NCBI GenBank assembly: GCA_023137075.1
Contig: JAGLQA010000474.1
Span: 1-10,419 of the forward strand
Length of the DNA: 10,419 bases
Direction: 5' to 3'
DNA from: Candidatus Aminicenantota bacterium
GTDB taxonomy: Bacteria; Acidobacteriota; Aminicenantia; UBA2199
The notes beneath the pieces were generated by a model. It worked only from the letters and a program-made list of their open reading frames with translations, was not told the origin of the DNA and did no database searches. Positions within the stretch are counted from its first letter, which is position 1. The number at the start of each line of letters is the position of its first letter. A program made the position numbers and the translations under genes. Of the stretch, positions 1 to 6,398 are shown one piece after another.

Positions 1-602
1 GCCACATCTTCAACCGTGGCGCCGCCGCCGCCAAAACCGGTAGAGGTCTTAACAAAAGCGGCGCCGGCCGCTTTGGCCAGGGTGCAGGCTGCGATTTTTT
101 CGACATTATTTAATTTTGCGGTTTCGATAATCACTTTAACGATGTGGGGTCTCGCGGCTTCGACGACAGCTTGTATATCCCGGTAAACGTATTCGTAATC
201 CTTAGACTTTAGGGCCCTATTATGTATAACCATATCGATTTCCTCTGCCCCGGCCCGGATGGCTTGCTGCGCTTCGGCAGCTTTGGCCGGGCCGGCCCCA
301 TCGCCTTTGGGGAAATCCACCACGGCAATGGGCTTAACCGGGCTGTTTTTCAATTGTGCGGCTGTCAGGGGGATGTGCGCGGGATAGACACATACCGCGG
401 CAAATCCGTATTGTTTGGCTTCTTCGCATAGTTGAATCAACTGCGCCTCCGAGGCATCGGGGTTTAACAGGGTGTGATCGATGATTCCTGCCAATTTGCT
501 TTCATCGAAAGCGGCGCTGGTCCCGTTTTTTTCTGCTTCCGCGATTTTATCGATTACGCCCCGCTGCTTTAACTGGCCGACGACCTGCTTTGTGTGGGTC
601 AT
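1..602 (-). CDS. deoC: Deoxyribose-phosphate aldolase, 3' end beyond window
   Basis: Cytosolic class I aldolase that splits 2-deoxyribose-5-phosphate into glyceraldehyde-3-phosphate and acetaldehyde, the last step of deoxynucleoside catabolism. Reading the minus strand from ATG at 602-600 gives 200 codons before the window edge. Visible family motifs are IDHTLL (residues 41-46), EIDMV with the proton-relay Asp at residue 123, and FVKTSTGFGGGGATVEDV, whose Lys185 is the Schiff-base residue. The second active-site Lys (KxSGGIR region) would lie past the edge, so completeness cannot be judged. About 35 residues precede the barrel, a slightly long N-terminus as in many bacterial DeoC. The start is supported by an AAGAAGAGG Shine-Dalgarno a few bases upstream (616-608) and a promoter-like element further up. 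It is divergent from the MFS gene. No nucleoside phosphorylase or phosphopentomutase gene is visible on this side. Confidence 0.95.
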   Translation of the reverse strand, partial: MTHTKQVVGQLKQRGVIDKIAEAEKNGTSAAFDESKLAGIIDHTLLNPDASEAQLIQLCEEAKQYGFAAVCVYPAHIPLTAAQLKNSPVKPIAVVDFPKGDGAGPAKAAEAQQAIRAGAEEIDMVIHNRALKSKDYEYVYRDIQAVVEAARPHIVKVIIETAKLNNVEKIAACTLAKAAGAAFVKTSTGFGGGGATVEDV

Positions 603-650
603 TTTGTCCTCTTCTTTGCTAAATATATCTTCCTTTTTTATCATAATAAG

Positions 651-679
651 ATTTTAAATAAAAACGGCCCGGTTTTCAA
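651..679 (-). promoter_or_regulatory. Predicted sigma70-type promoter of deoC
   Basis: On the minus strand TTGAAA (679-674) is followed after 17 bases by TAAAAT (656-651). Both hexamers match the -35 and -10 consensus at five of six positions with the ideal spacer. Transcription would start near 644, giving a leader of about 40 bases that carries the AAGAAGAGG ribosome binding site. Read by eye; no start site has been measured. Confidence 0.55.
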
Positions 680-719
680 TAGTAATAATTATTTAACACA
701 ATTTTTGCCGGTTTTTTTA

Positions 720-748
720 TTGTAAAAGTCTCACGGTTGGTATATCAT
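720..748 (+). promoter_or_regulatory. Predicted sigma70-type promoter of the MFS gene
   Basis: TTGTAA (720-725) and TATCAT (743-748) are separated by 17 bases inside an AT-rich stretch. Transcription would begin near 755, about 60 bases before the ATG at 816. The cre-like palindrome at 766-781 would then lie at roughly +11 to +26, a place where a bound repressor blocks the polymerase. Inferred from hexamer match only. Confidence 0.45.
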
Positions 749-765
749 TAAACTTATTTAAAAAA

Positions 766-781
766 AGGTAAACGCTTTCAA
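766..781. promoter_or_regulatory. LacI-family / cre-like operator candidate
   Basis: The 16 bases AGGTAAACGCTTTCAA match the catabolite-response-element pattern WTGNAARCGNWWWCAW at every position but the second, and also resemble GalR/PurR-type boxes with a central CG. It lies between the predicted MFS promoter and the MFS start codon, so binding would be expected to repress the transporter. No LacI-family gene is in the window, so the regulator is unknown. A chance match cannot be excluded in AT-rich DNA, though the CG-centred core is specific. Confidence 0.4.
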
Positions 782-815
782 TATTACTCAAATTAATTAT
801 TCGAACGAGGAAATT

Positions 816-2147
816 ATGGAAAAACTGAGTATCTTTCATCCGTCTAAAGCATTTTATCGCTTTACAACCCTGATATTTATCAGCTTAATCGCTTTCGGCA
901 GCTATTTCGCCTACGACAGCATCGGCGCGATTTCCGCATCTCTTGTGGAAGCCCTTGGCGAAGGGCGTGAGATAGTGGGCAGTTTTTATTCGGCCTATTC
1001 CATCGCGGCCATGTTGACACTTCTTATCGGCGGAATCATGGTGGACCGCTTCGGTGTCCGGTTATCCAGTATTATATTTTCTACCATCGTGCTTATCGGT
1101 GTGGCCTTAGTGGCCGTCTTTTACCGTAATACCACCCTCATCTGGGTAGGACGCTTTATCCTGGGCTTAGGCGCCGAACCCCTTTATGTGGCCATGAACG
1201 TCATGATTGCCCGCTGGTTCAAGGGGAAAGAATTGGCCTTTGCCTTTTCCCTGTCCCTGGTTTTCATGCGCCTCGGCACAATATTCTCTTTTAATTCGGG
1301 CGAACCGATCTCCACCTATTTTAACCACTACCAGGCCACCCTGATTGCGGCCGTCATCCTGTGCGCTTTCTCCCTATTGGTAAACTTCATCTACAACCTG
1401 CTCGACAAGCGGGGTGAAAAGGTGCTGCAGCTTAAATCCGAGAGTGCCGATGAAGGATTCTCAATAAAACACATCAAAGAATTCAAAGCCAGTTTCTGGT
1501 ATGTATCACTGTTGTGCGTGACCTTTTATTCGGCCATTTTCCCCTTTACCAGTCTTGCCCCCGACTTTTTTGTCGAAAAGTGGCATATCGTGAAAAGCGT
1601 CGAAGCGTCAGGCGGTTTCTTGAGCCGGATTTTTTATAATTTCCTTCATCCCTTCGATACTGCCGGCGGAATCACCGCTATACCTATGATCACATCGATG
1701 GTACTCTCTCCTTTCGTCGGGCTGCTGGTGGACAAAGTGGGAAAACGGAGCACCATGATGATCATCGGCTCTATCCTTATCATACCGGCCCACTTAGTCA
1801 TGGGGCTAACCCATCTTTACCCCGTGATACCGATGATGGTTTTAGGAGCCGCTTTTGTGCTTATCCCTGCCGCCATGTGGCCATCGGTTCCATTGTTGGT
1901 GAAAAAGAACGTAACCGGGACGGCCTTCGGTATTATGGCCATGGTGCAGATGATTGGATTGACTGCTTTTCCCTGGTTAAACGGCATTCTGCGGGATATC
2001 ACCAAATCTTACAAGTCCAGCATGATTATGTTTGCTTCCCTCGGTTTCTTAGGATTGTTCTTCGCAATCCTCTTAAAACGGTCCGATAAAAAGGAAGGCG
2101 GTATCCTGGAAAGACCCGGGAGAGAAGCCTCCGAAGCCGGCACCTGA
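816..2147 (+). CDS. MFS transporter, MFSD1-like
   Basis: Inner-membrane carrier of the major facilitator superfamily, 443 residues with about 12 hydrophobic segments. The cytoplasmic loop motif A is present in both halves: GGIMVDRFGVRLSS (residues 72-85) and GLLVDKVGKRS (302-312). The N-half stretches FGSYFAYD (27-34), GRFILGLGAEPLYVA (112-126) and WFKGKELAFAF (134-144), and the C-half FPFTSLAPDFFVEKW (242-256) and MWPSVPLLV (354-362), resemble the animal lysosomal transporter MFSD1 as I remember it, rather than sugar or nucleoside carriers. That would suggest small peptides as substrate, but this is inference. The loop after TM7 is long (about 255-285). The C-terminus is a charged tail. The start is supported by CGAGGAAA just upstream of the ATG. 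The gene ends with tandem in-frame stops TGA TAA. It is divergent from deoC and stands alone; no clear terminator follows. Confidence 0.88.
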   Translation: MEKLSIFHPSKAFYRFTTLIFISLIAFGSYFAYDSIGAISASLVEALGEGREIVGSFYSAYSIAAMLTLLIGGIMVDRFGVRLSSIIFSTIVLIGVALVAVFYRNTTLIWVGRFILGLGAEPLYVAMNVMIARWFKGKELAFAFSLSLVFMRLGTIFSFNSGEPISTYFNHYQATLIAAVILCAFSLLVNFIYNLLDKRGEKVLQLKSESADEGFSIKHIKEFKASFWYVSLLCVTFYSAIFPFTSLAPDFFVEKWHIVKSVEASGGFLSRIFYNFLHPFDTAGGITAIPMITSMVLSPFVGLLVDKVGKRSTMMIIGSILIIPAHLVMGLTHLYPVIPMMVLGAAFVLIPAAMWPSVPLLVKKNVTGTAFGIMAMVQMIGLTAFPWLNGILRDITKSYKSSMIMFASLGFLGLFFAILLKRSDKKEGGILERPGREASEAGT

Positions 2148-2178
2148 TAAAAAAAATCATAAAAAAGTTGATTTCCTG

Positions 2179-2207
2179 TTGACTATTTGTTTGAAAACTG
2201 CTAAGGT
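2179..2207 (+). promoter_or_regulatory. Possible promoter of the small secreted-protein gene
   Basis: TTGACT (2179-2184), a strong -35, is followed after 17 bases by a weak -10, TAAGGT (2202-2207). Transcription would start near 2214, about 26 bases before the ATG at 2240. A second -35-like TTGAAA at 2191-2196 faces TAATTA at 2214-2219, also with a 17-base gap. Either would free this gene from the MFS gene upstream. Confidence 0.35.
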
Positions 2208-2239
2208 ATGTTTTAATTAAATTGGTTAAGGAAACGACC

Positions 2240-2755
2240 ATGAAGAATTTTCTATCTTTTTTATCAGTTATCGTTATTTTAAGCATACTTTTATCTTCCC
2301 CCGGGTGTAAAAAATGGGAAGGGCGCTACTATATTTACAGTGCCGCTTGTGAAACCCGGTATTACCAGAGCACAAACGAGAGTAAATTTGCCGTAGGTAT
2401 AGAAATTGCGAATGAGGAAAGCAAAGGAATAGGGGCTATTTTTGCCGATTGGGACTTCGAGATATATGATGGGGACGAAGAACTGCTTTTAAAAATAAAC
2501 CGCTCAAACTACGACACCCTGGAATTCCTTATCACCGTTTTTGCGGAGACTCCTATCCCGGATAGGGCATACCGGGGGTACCCGGGGCTGCTTAACGTGC
2601 TGACAGGCAGGGGAACCGACGCCTGGCGGATCGTGGGGGATATCTTTAACGGCAAAACCCCAAAAAAACTGAAATACACCCTTACCCTGTTAGATGATAA
2701 TAATTATGTGAGTACTCTTTCCGGGGTATTAAAGATCATGCACGTCACCGACTGA
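2240..2755 (+). CDS. Putative secreted protein or lipoprotein, function unknown
   Basis: A 171-residue protein I do not recognise. It starts with Lys2, a hydrophobic stretch (residues 4-18) and then SSPGC with Cys23, which looks like a signal peptide with a poor lipobox (Ser at -3, Pro at -2, Gly at -1). It could therefore be an outer-membrane-directed lipoprotein or a cleaved Sec substrate. The mature part alternates short hydrophobic and polar stretches, with FAVGIEIANEE, FADWDFEIYDGDEELLLKI and YTLTLLDDNNY, and is probably a beta sandwich. The ATG at 2240 was chosen because AAGGA (2228-2232) lies seven bases before it. An in-frame TTG at 2222 would add six residues, but has no such site and would spoil the signal peptide. 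The gene converges on the MBL-fold gene with six bases between the stops. Confidence 0.72.
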   Translation: MKNFLSFLSVIVILSILLSSPGCKKWEGRYYIYSAACETRYYQSTNESKFAVGIEIANEESKGIGAIFADWDFEIYDGDEELLLKINRSNYDTLEFLITVFAETPIPDRAYRGYPGLLNVLTGRGTDAWRIVGDIFNGKTPKKLKYTLTLLDDNNYVSTLSGVLKIMHVTD

Positions 2756-2761
2756 CGGGAG

Positions 2762-3664
2762 TTATTGGTAATTTGCCCTTATAAATTCCCTTTTAATTAC
2801 TTTGACCATGGTCATGAAATGCATAATATAAGCGTCGCGGTTTCCTAAAACCGAATTGGGAATATATTCCCCGGATACAAGATCATTTACAATACCCATC
2901 ATATCCCCAGATCTCATCAAAGCGGATTGGGTTCTATCTTTGAGTTTTCGGGCTTCGGCTAAAGAATCTTTAAAATATTCCCTCACCCTGTCTTTACCTT
3001 TGACATAATGGGCATGGGCAAAGGCAAGCACTTCGGGCTCGAGTCCGGCCAATCCGAGAAGTGTATTCTCGTAATCTTTGAAACCGGAAAAAAATATCGG
3101 CCTTTTTCTGCCATTTTTTTCCATCATTCCGGCAGAATCACCGGGGAACAATATCTTATCCGGGAGAAGCAGGTAGGAAAGGGAACAATATGAATGCCCG
3201 GGGGAGGCGACAACTTCAAAAAACCTGCCCGCCGACACACTTATTTTTTCGCCTTCTTTCACTTTGTCCAGGGTTTTGGGCATTTCACATTTTATGTCCG
3301 GTTGATCCGTAAACAATTCCTTCAGCTCCCGGTTCTGAAAATCGATCATTTCGATAATATCGGGATTGTCTAATAAGCCGGCCGTATCGCGGGAACCGAG
3401 AACGTTAAACTTATATATATCCTGTAGATACGAACAGGCCCCGACGTGGTCGTAGTGGGAATGGGTCAACAAGAGGGTATCGATATTCCCGTCCCGCAAG
3501 CATTCGGTAATAGCTGCGGCATATTCTTTCGCTTTTGCGGTTATACCCGAATCGATTAAAAAGGTCTTTTCTCCTTTAACGATATAGAGAGGGTGGGTAT
3601 CGTCGTTAATTCGAATAACAGACTTATTTTCGTCAATATATTCGTATTTCTCCTCGTGGTTCAT
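2762..3664 (-). CDS. Metallo-beta-lactamase-fold hydrolase
   Basis: MBL-fold metal hydrolase of 300 residues, likely cytosolic since no signal peptide is seen. Metal ligands in order are the HSHYDH motif (His68, His70, Asp72, His73), His157 in SPGHS, Asp176 in FPGDS and the late His217 or His219 in FAHAHY, so both metal sites look intact. The C-terminal 60 or so residues are helical, as in LACTB2/glyoxalase-II-like members. Substrate unknown; candidates are thioesters, phosphodiesters or lactones. The frame stays open to an ATG at 3799, but that start would lie across the ispH promoter and add 45 residues with no family character. ATG 3664 (MNHEEK) fits the fold boundary. No Shine-Dalgarno precedes it, while a promoter-like element ends about ten bases upstream, so the mRNA may be leaderless. 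ATG at 3694 is the main alternative start. Confidence 0.85.
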   Translation of the reverse strand: MNHEEKYEYIDENKSVIRINDDTHPLYIVKGEKTFLIDSGITAKAKEYAAAITECLRDGNIDTLLLTHSHYDHVGACSYLQDIYKFNVLGSRDTAGLLDNPDIIEMIDFQNRELKELFTDQPDIKCEMPKTLDKVKEGEKISVSAGRFFEVVASPGHSYCSLSYLLLPDKILFPGDSAGMMEKNGRKRPIFFSGFKDYENTLLGLAGLEPEVLAFAHAHYVKGKDRVREYFKDSLAEARKLKDRTQSALMRSGDMMGIVNDLVSGEYIPNSVLGNRDAYIMHFMTMVKVIKREFIRANYQ

Positions 3665-3673
3665 GGCAGCTAA

Positions 3674-3702
3674 TTTATAACACAAATGAGGCATAAACTC
3701 AA
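3674..3702 (-). promoter_or_regulatory. Predicted promoter of the MBL-fold gene, near-leaderless
   Basis: On the minus strand TTGAGT (3702-3697) and TATAAA (3679-3674) stand 17 bases apart. The expected start site near 3667 is only about three bases from the ATG at 3664, so the transcript would have practically no leader. If real, it also rules out the longer upstream starts of this gene. Confidence 0.45.
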
Positions 3703-3761
3703 ATTGTTGATTATTTCCCGCGGCGCCAATCATAATCGTTAAGAATCCACCCGATTGTTGA
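3703..3761 (+). repeat. Direct repeat ATTGTTGA in the divergent spacer
   Basis: ATTGTTGA occurs at 3703-3710 and again at 3754-3761. The first copy abuts the -35 of the MBL-fold promoter; the second overlaps the TTGACA -35 of the ispH promoter. Between them lies a short inverted repeat, GATTAT at 3709-3714 with ATAATC at 3732-3737. These could be half-sites of a shared regulator, but eight-base repeats also arise by chance. Confidence 0.25.
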
Positions 3762-3786
3762 CAAAAAAAGGAATATAGTATATAGT
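3758..3786 (+). promoter_or_regulatory. Near-consensus promoter of the ispH-rpsA operon
   Basis: TTGACA (3758-3763), a perfect -35, is followed after exactly 17 bases by TATAGT (3781-3786), five of six -10 matches. The expected start site near 3793 is only about ten bases before the ispH ATG at 3803. This is the strongest promoter sequence in the window, as expected for a unit expressing ribosomal protein S1 and two tRNA synthetases. Confidence 0.75.
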
Positions 3787-3802
3787 ACAACCTATTCAAT
3801 AG

Positions 3803-4699
3803 ATGAAAGTTTATATAGCTGATGAGGCAGGATTTTGTTTTGGAGTAAAAAGAGCTTTGAATTTGATTGCACGGTTAAATGAAAAGAATCAGAATGTTCA
3901 GATTTTCGGCCAATTAATTCACAACCGGACTGTCTTAAAAAACCTGGAAAAAAAAGGTATCGGTTATATCGAATCCTTAGAGGAGTTGGATCCCGGGAAA
4001 AAGCTCGTTATCAGGACCCATGGGATTCCCAAAGATGTTGAAAGCGAACTCCGGAAGCAAAATATCGATATCCTGGATGCCACCTGCCCTTTCGTGAAAA
4101 AAATACACCGCATTGTTGAAAAAATCGACGGCAAAAAAATCCGGGTCGTGATAGTCGGAGACGGGAATCACCCGGAAGTCATTGCTGCTAAAAGTTATGC
4201 TCCGGGCGCCGATGTGATCAATTCCGTCGCTGAAGCAGAAAAAATTAAGAAAAGCAAAACTATCGGTGTGGTGGCCCAAACTACGTTAAATTCGGATTTT
4301 TTCAAGAAGATCGTGCCTGTTCTACTGGACAATGCGGAAAAAATAGAAATCCATAATACCATCTGTCACGCCACCCGCATCCGGCAGAAGGCGATAAAAA
4401 AGTTGGCCCCCCAGGTCGATTTTGTCATTGTTGTCGGGGGAAAGCGCTCTTCAAACACCCGGAAATTATTCGAAATTGCGTTAGAAAAGAATCCGAACAC
4501 CTTTCTTATTGAAAAGAGCAGCGATCTTTATAACCTTGATTTTATAGACCGGGTGAGTTTTTTTAAATCCGTGGGAATCACAGCCGGAGCCTCCACTCCC
4601 CCGGATGAAATAGAAAAAATCAAGGGATTTTTTAATAACCTAGAAAATATAGAAAAGGAGATAAAAAATGGAAGAACCAAAAGAAATTTCCAACACTAA
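3803..4699 (+). CDS. ispH: 4-hydroxy-3-methylbut-2-enyl diphosphate reductase
   Basis: Iron-sulfur enzyme of the MEP pathway that reduces HMBPP to isopentenyl and dimethylallyl diphosphate in the cytosol. All three cluster cysteines are present: Cys12 in GFCFGVKRA, Cys95 in DATCPFVKK and Cys188 in NTICHATRIRQ. Substrate-binding residues also fit the family: His40, His73 (THGIP), His123 and the catalytic Glu125 (NHPEV), Thr160 or Thr161, SSN at 216-218 and Ser264. The 298-residue length is normal, with a short extra basic tail. The start is fixed by the conserved N-terminus, yet no Shine-Dalgarno lies in the 16 bases before it, and the predicted mRNA leader is only about ten bases. The 3' end overlaps the rpsA start by 32 bp and carries its ribosome binding site. 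Confidence 0.96.
   Translation: MKVYIADEAGFCFGVKRALNLIARLNEKNQNVQIFGQLIHNRTVLKNLEKKGIGYIESLEELDPGKKLVIRTHGIPKDVESELRKQNIDILDATCPFVKKIHRIVEKIDGKKIRVVIVGDGNHPEVIAAKSYAPGADVINSVAEAEKIKKSKTIGVVAQTTLNSDFFKKIVPVLLDNAEKIEIHNTICHATRIRQKAIKKLAPQVDFVIVVGGKRSSNTRKLFEIALEKNPNTFLIEKSSDLYNLDFIDRVSFFKSVGITAGASTPPDEIEKIKGFFNNLENIEKEIKNGRTKRNFQH
4654..4660 (+). promoter_or_regulatory. rpsA ribosome binding site within ispH
   Basis: AAAGGAG lies seven bases before the rpsA ATG at 4668, inside the last codons of ispH. It is one of the best Shine-Dalgarno sequences in the window and fixes the rpsA start despite the 32-bp overlap. Confidence 0.8.
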
Positions 4700-6398
4700 T
4701 TCCGAATCCGAGGAAGAAGCTCAAGTCGATTTTTCAGAGTTGATAGAGAATTACAGTATAAAAACTGCGGAAACCGGCACTCATATCGAAGGTAAAATTA
4801 TCGATGTAATCAACAACAAAATAATTGTCGACATCGGGCAGAAAACGGAAGGAATCCTGGATAAAGAAGAGATAATCGATTGGGATGGTAATTTAAAATA
4901 TAATATCGGAGATACGATTACCGTTGTGTGCAAGAATATAAATCTAAAACATGGTTATATAACGGTGTCGCAGAAGCAAGTTGCGGTTGAAGAAGGCTGG
5001 AACAATGTCAAGCGCGCCTATGAGAAAGGCACACCGGTTGCCGGAAGGATCGTCGAGTTTGCGGATGATAAAAAAGGTTTTAAAGTGGATATGGGTGTAA
5101 CCATGTACCTACCCCTGAGCCAGGTAGATATAAAAAAGGTAAAAAATCCCCGCGGTTTGCTGGGAAAAGAGTATGAATTCAAAGTAACCAGGTTAAATTC
5201 CAGGGAGATGAGCGGTGTGGTATCGAGAAGAACCATAATGGAAGAAGAGCGGCAGGGGCAGATCGACGAATTATTCGATTCCCTCAAAGTAGGCGACCTG
5301 GTAAAGGGCGTCGTAACCACTATCACCGATTACGGCGCTTTCATAAATATAGGGGCCGTGGATGGGTTGGTTCACCGGGACAATATCTCTTACGGCAGGG
5401 TAAATCATCCGAAAGAGAAGCTGAGAAAAGGAGATGAAATCGAAGCCCGGGTACTGGAAATCGATAAGGGGAGCGGTCGAATTTCCTTAGGTATCAAGCA
5501 AAAAAGTCCTGATCCCTGGATCGATATTGAAAAAAAATACCCGGTAGGTAAACGGATGATCGCCAGGGTAACGAAAACAGTGGACTTCGGCGCCTTTATC
5601 GAGCTCGAAGAAGGGGTCGAAGGTTTATTGCATATTTCCGACCTGACCTGGGAAGGCAAACCCAATTCGGTCGAGGAATACGTCGCGGTGGGAGACAAGT
5701 TATGGGTGCAGGTTATCGAAATAAAACCGGAAGATAAAAAGATAAAATTGGGATTAAAACAACTCGAGATGAGGCCGGAAGAGAAATATATCGAGAATCA
5801 CCAGGATGGCGATGTAGTAGAAGGCATTGTTAAAAAGGTGTTAAAATCCCGGGTTTTCGTGGGATTGGAAAAGGGAGTCGAAGGTGTTATCAAGATATCG
5901 GATATCAGTTATTTCCGGATCGATACCCCGGATGAATTTTTTAAAGAAAGGGAAAAAATAGAAGCTATGATACTTAGCAAAACCTTAGATTCCAATTACA
6001 AGATTAAATTAGGAACGAAACAATTATCCGACAATGAGTGGCACGATTTTTTCGCCGCCCACAGAGCGAGATCCATTATCCCCATAAAAATCAAAAAAGT
6101 CGCCGAACAGGGGATTTCCGTTGAAATATCAAAGAATATCGAAGGCTTTGTCAGGATAAATGAAGTCAATGAAAAAAGATTAACCTTTGAAGAGATAAAA
6201 GAAAAGTACAAAACCGGCGATTCCCGGGATGCATTGATCTTGCAGACAGAACCGGGTAAGAAGAGAATATACCTGAGTTTCAAAGCTCTGGAACGAAAGA
6301 AAGAAAGAGAAGAGATCGAGAAGTATTCGAAGTCCGCAAGCGATAAGGTTACCACCATCGGCGATCTATTCGAGAATGCCATAGATAAAAACAAATGA
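4668..6398 (+). CDS. rpsA: 30S ribosomal protein S1
   Basis: RNA-binding protein of the small ribosomal subunit that helps mRNAs dock and unfold during initiation. The 576 residues contain six S1 (OB-fold) repeats, at roughly 36-103, 121-187, 208-277, 293-365, 380-452 and 467-539. The third and fourth are the most canonical, with TDYGAFINIG...GLVHRDNIS and VDFGAFIELEEGVEGLLHISDL. This six-repeat layout and length match proteobacterial-type S1, rather than the shorter four-repeat forms of many Gram-positives. The N-terminus is acidic (residues 1-22); after the repeats comes a charged helical stretch (540-560) and a TIGDLFENAID tail. The first two repeats are the ribosome-binding ones in E. coli. 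Its frame is shifted by one base relative to ispH, so the two are not a fusion. The stop shares ATGA with the HIT gene. Confidence 0.94.
   Translation: MEEPKEISNTNSESEEEAQVDFSELIENYSIKTAETGTHIEGKIIDVINNKIIVDIGQKTEGILDKEEIIDWDGNLKYNIGDTITVVCKNINLKHGYITVSQKQVAVEEGWNNVKRAYEKGTPVAGRIVEFADDKKGFKVDMGVTMYLPLSQVDIKKVKNPRGLLGKEYEFKVTRLNSREMSGVVSRRTIMEEERQGQIDELFDSLKVGDLVKGVVTTITDYGAFINIGAVDGLVHRDNISYGRVNHPKEKLRKGDEIEARVLEIDKGSGRISLGIKQKSPDPWIDIEKKYPVGKRMIARVTKTVDFGAFIELEEGVEGLLHISDLTWEGKPNSVEEYVAVGDKLWVQVIEIKPEDKKIKLGLKQLEMRPEEKYIENHQDGDVVEGIVKKVLKSRVFVGLEKGVEGVIKISDISYFRIDTPDEFFKEREKIEAMILSKTLDSNYKIKLGTKQLSDNEWHDFFAAHRARSIIPIKIKKVAEQGISVEISKNIEGFVRINEVNEKRLTFEEIKEKYKTGDSRDALILQTEPGKKRIYLSFKALERKKEREEIEKYSKSASDKVTTIGDLFENAIDKNK

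Noticed and set aside
222..431. Plus-strand open frame of 69 codons opposite deoC
   Set aside because: It lies antisense to the clear DeoC reading frame, including the DMV active-site region, and has no ribosome binding site.
2026..2286. Minus-strand open frame of 86 codons across the MFS 3' end
   Set aside because: It is antisense to the MFS gene and to the start of the next gene, with no family resemblance.
2552..2566. CCTATCC-C-GGATAGG palindrome, followed by a GC-rich stem, inside the small secreted-protein gene
   Set aside because: It is within coding sequence, codons read normally through it, and no second copy was noticed in the window; probably chance.
2743..2757. CGTCA/TGACG hairpin at the convergent stops as a terminator
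   Set aside because: The stem is only five base pairs and no T-run follows on either strand.
3665..3799. Longer N-terminus for the MBL-fold protein, from ATG 3799
   Set aside because: The extra 45 residues lack family character, no Shine-Dalgarno precedes that ATG, and it would run through both promoters of the divergent spacer.
4668..4699. ispH-rpsA as one fused or frameshifted gene
   Set aside because: IspH ends at a proper stop after a full-length domain, and rpsA has its own start and strong ribosome binding site in another frame; no slippery sequence is needed.
5018..6394. Several antisense open frames of about 100 codons opposite rpsA
   Set aside because: They mirror the S1 repeats, are rich in Ser, Phe and Ile as expected of shadow frames, and lack ribosome binding sites.
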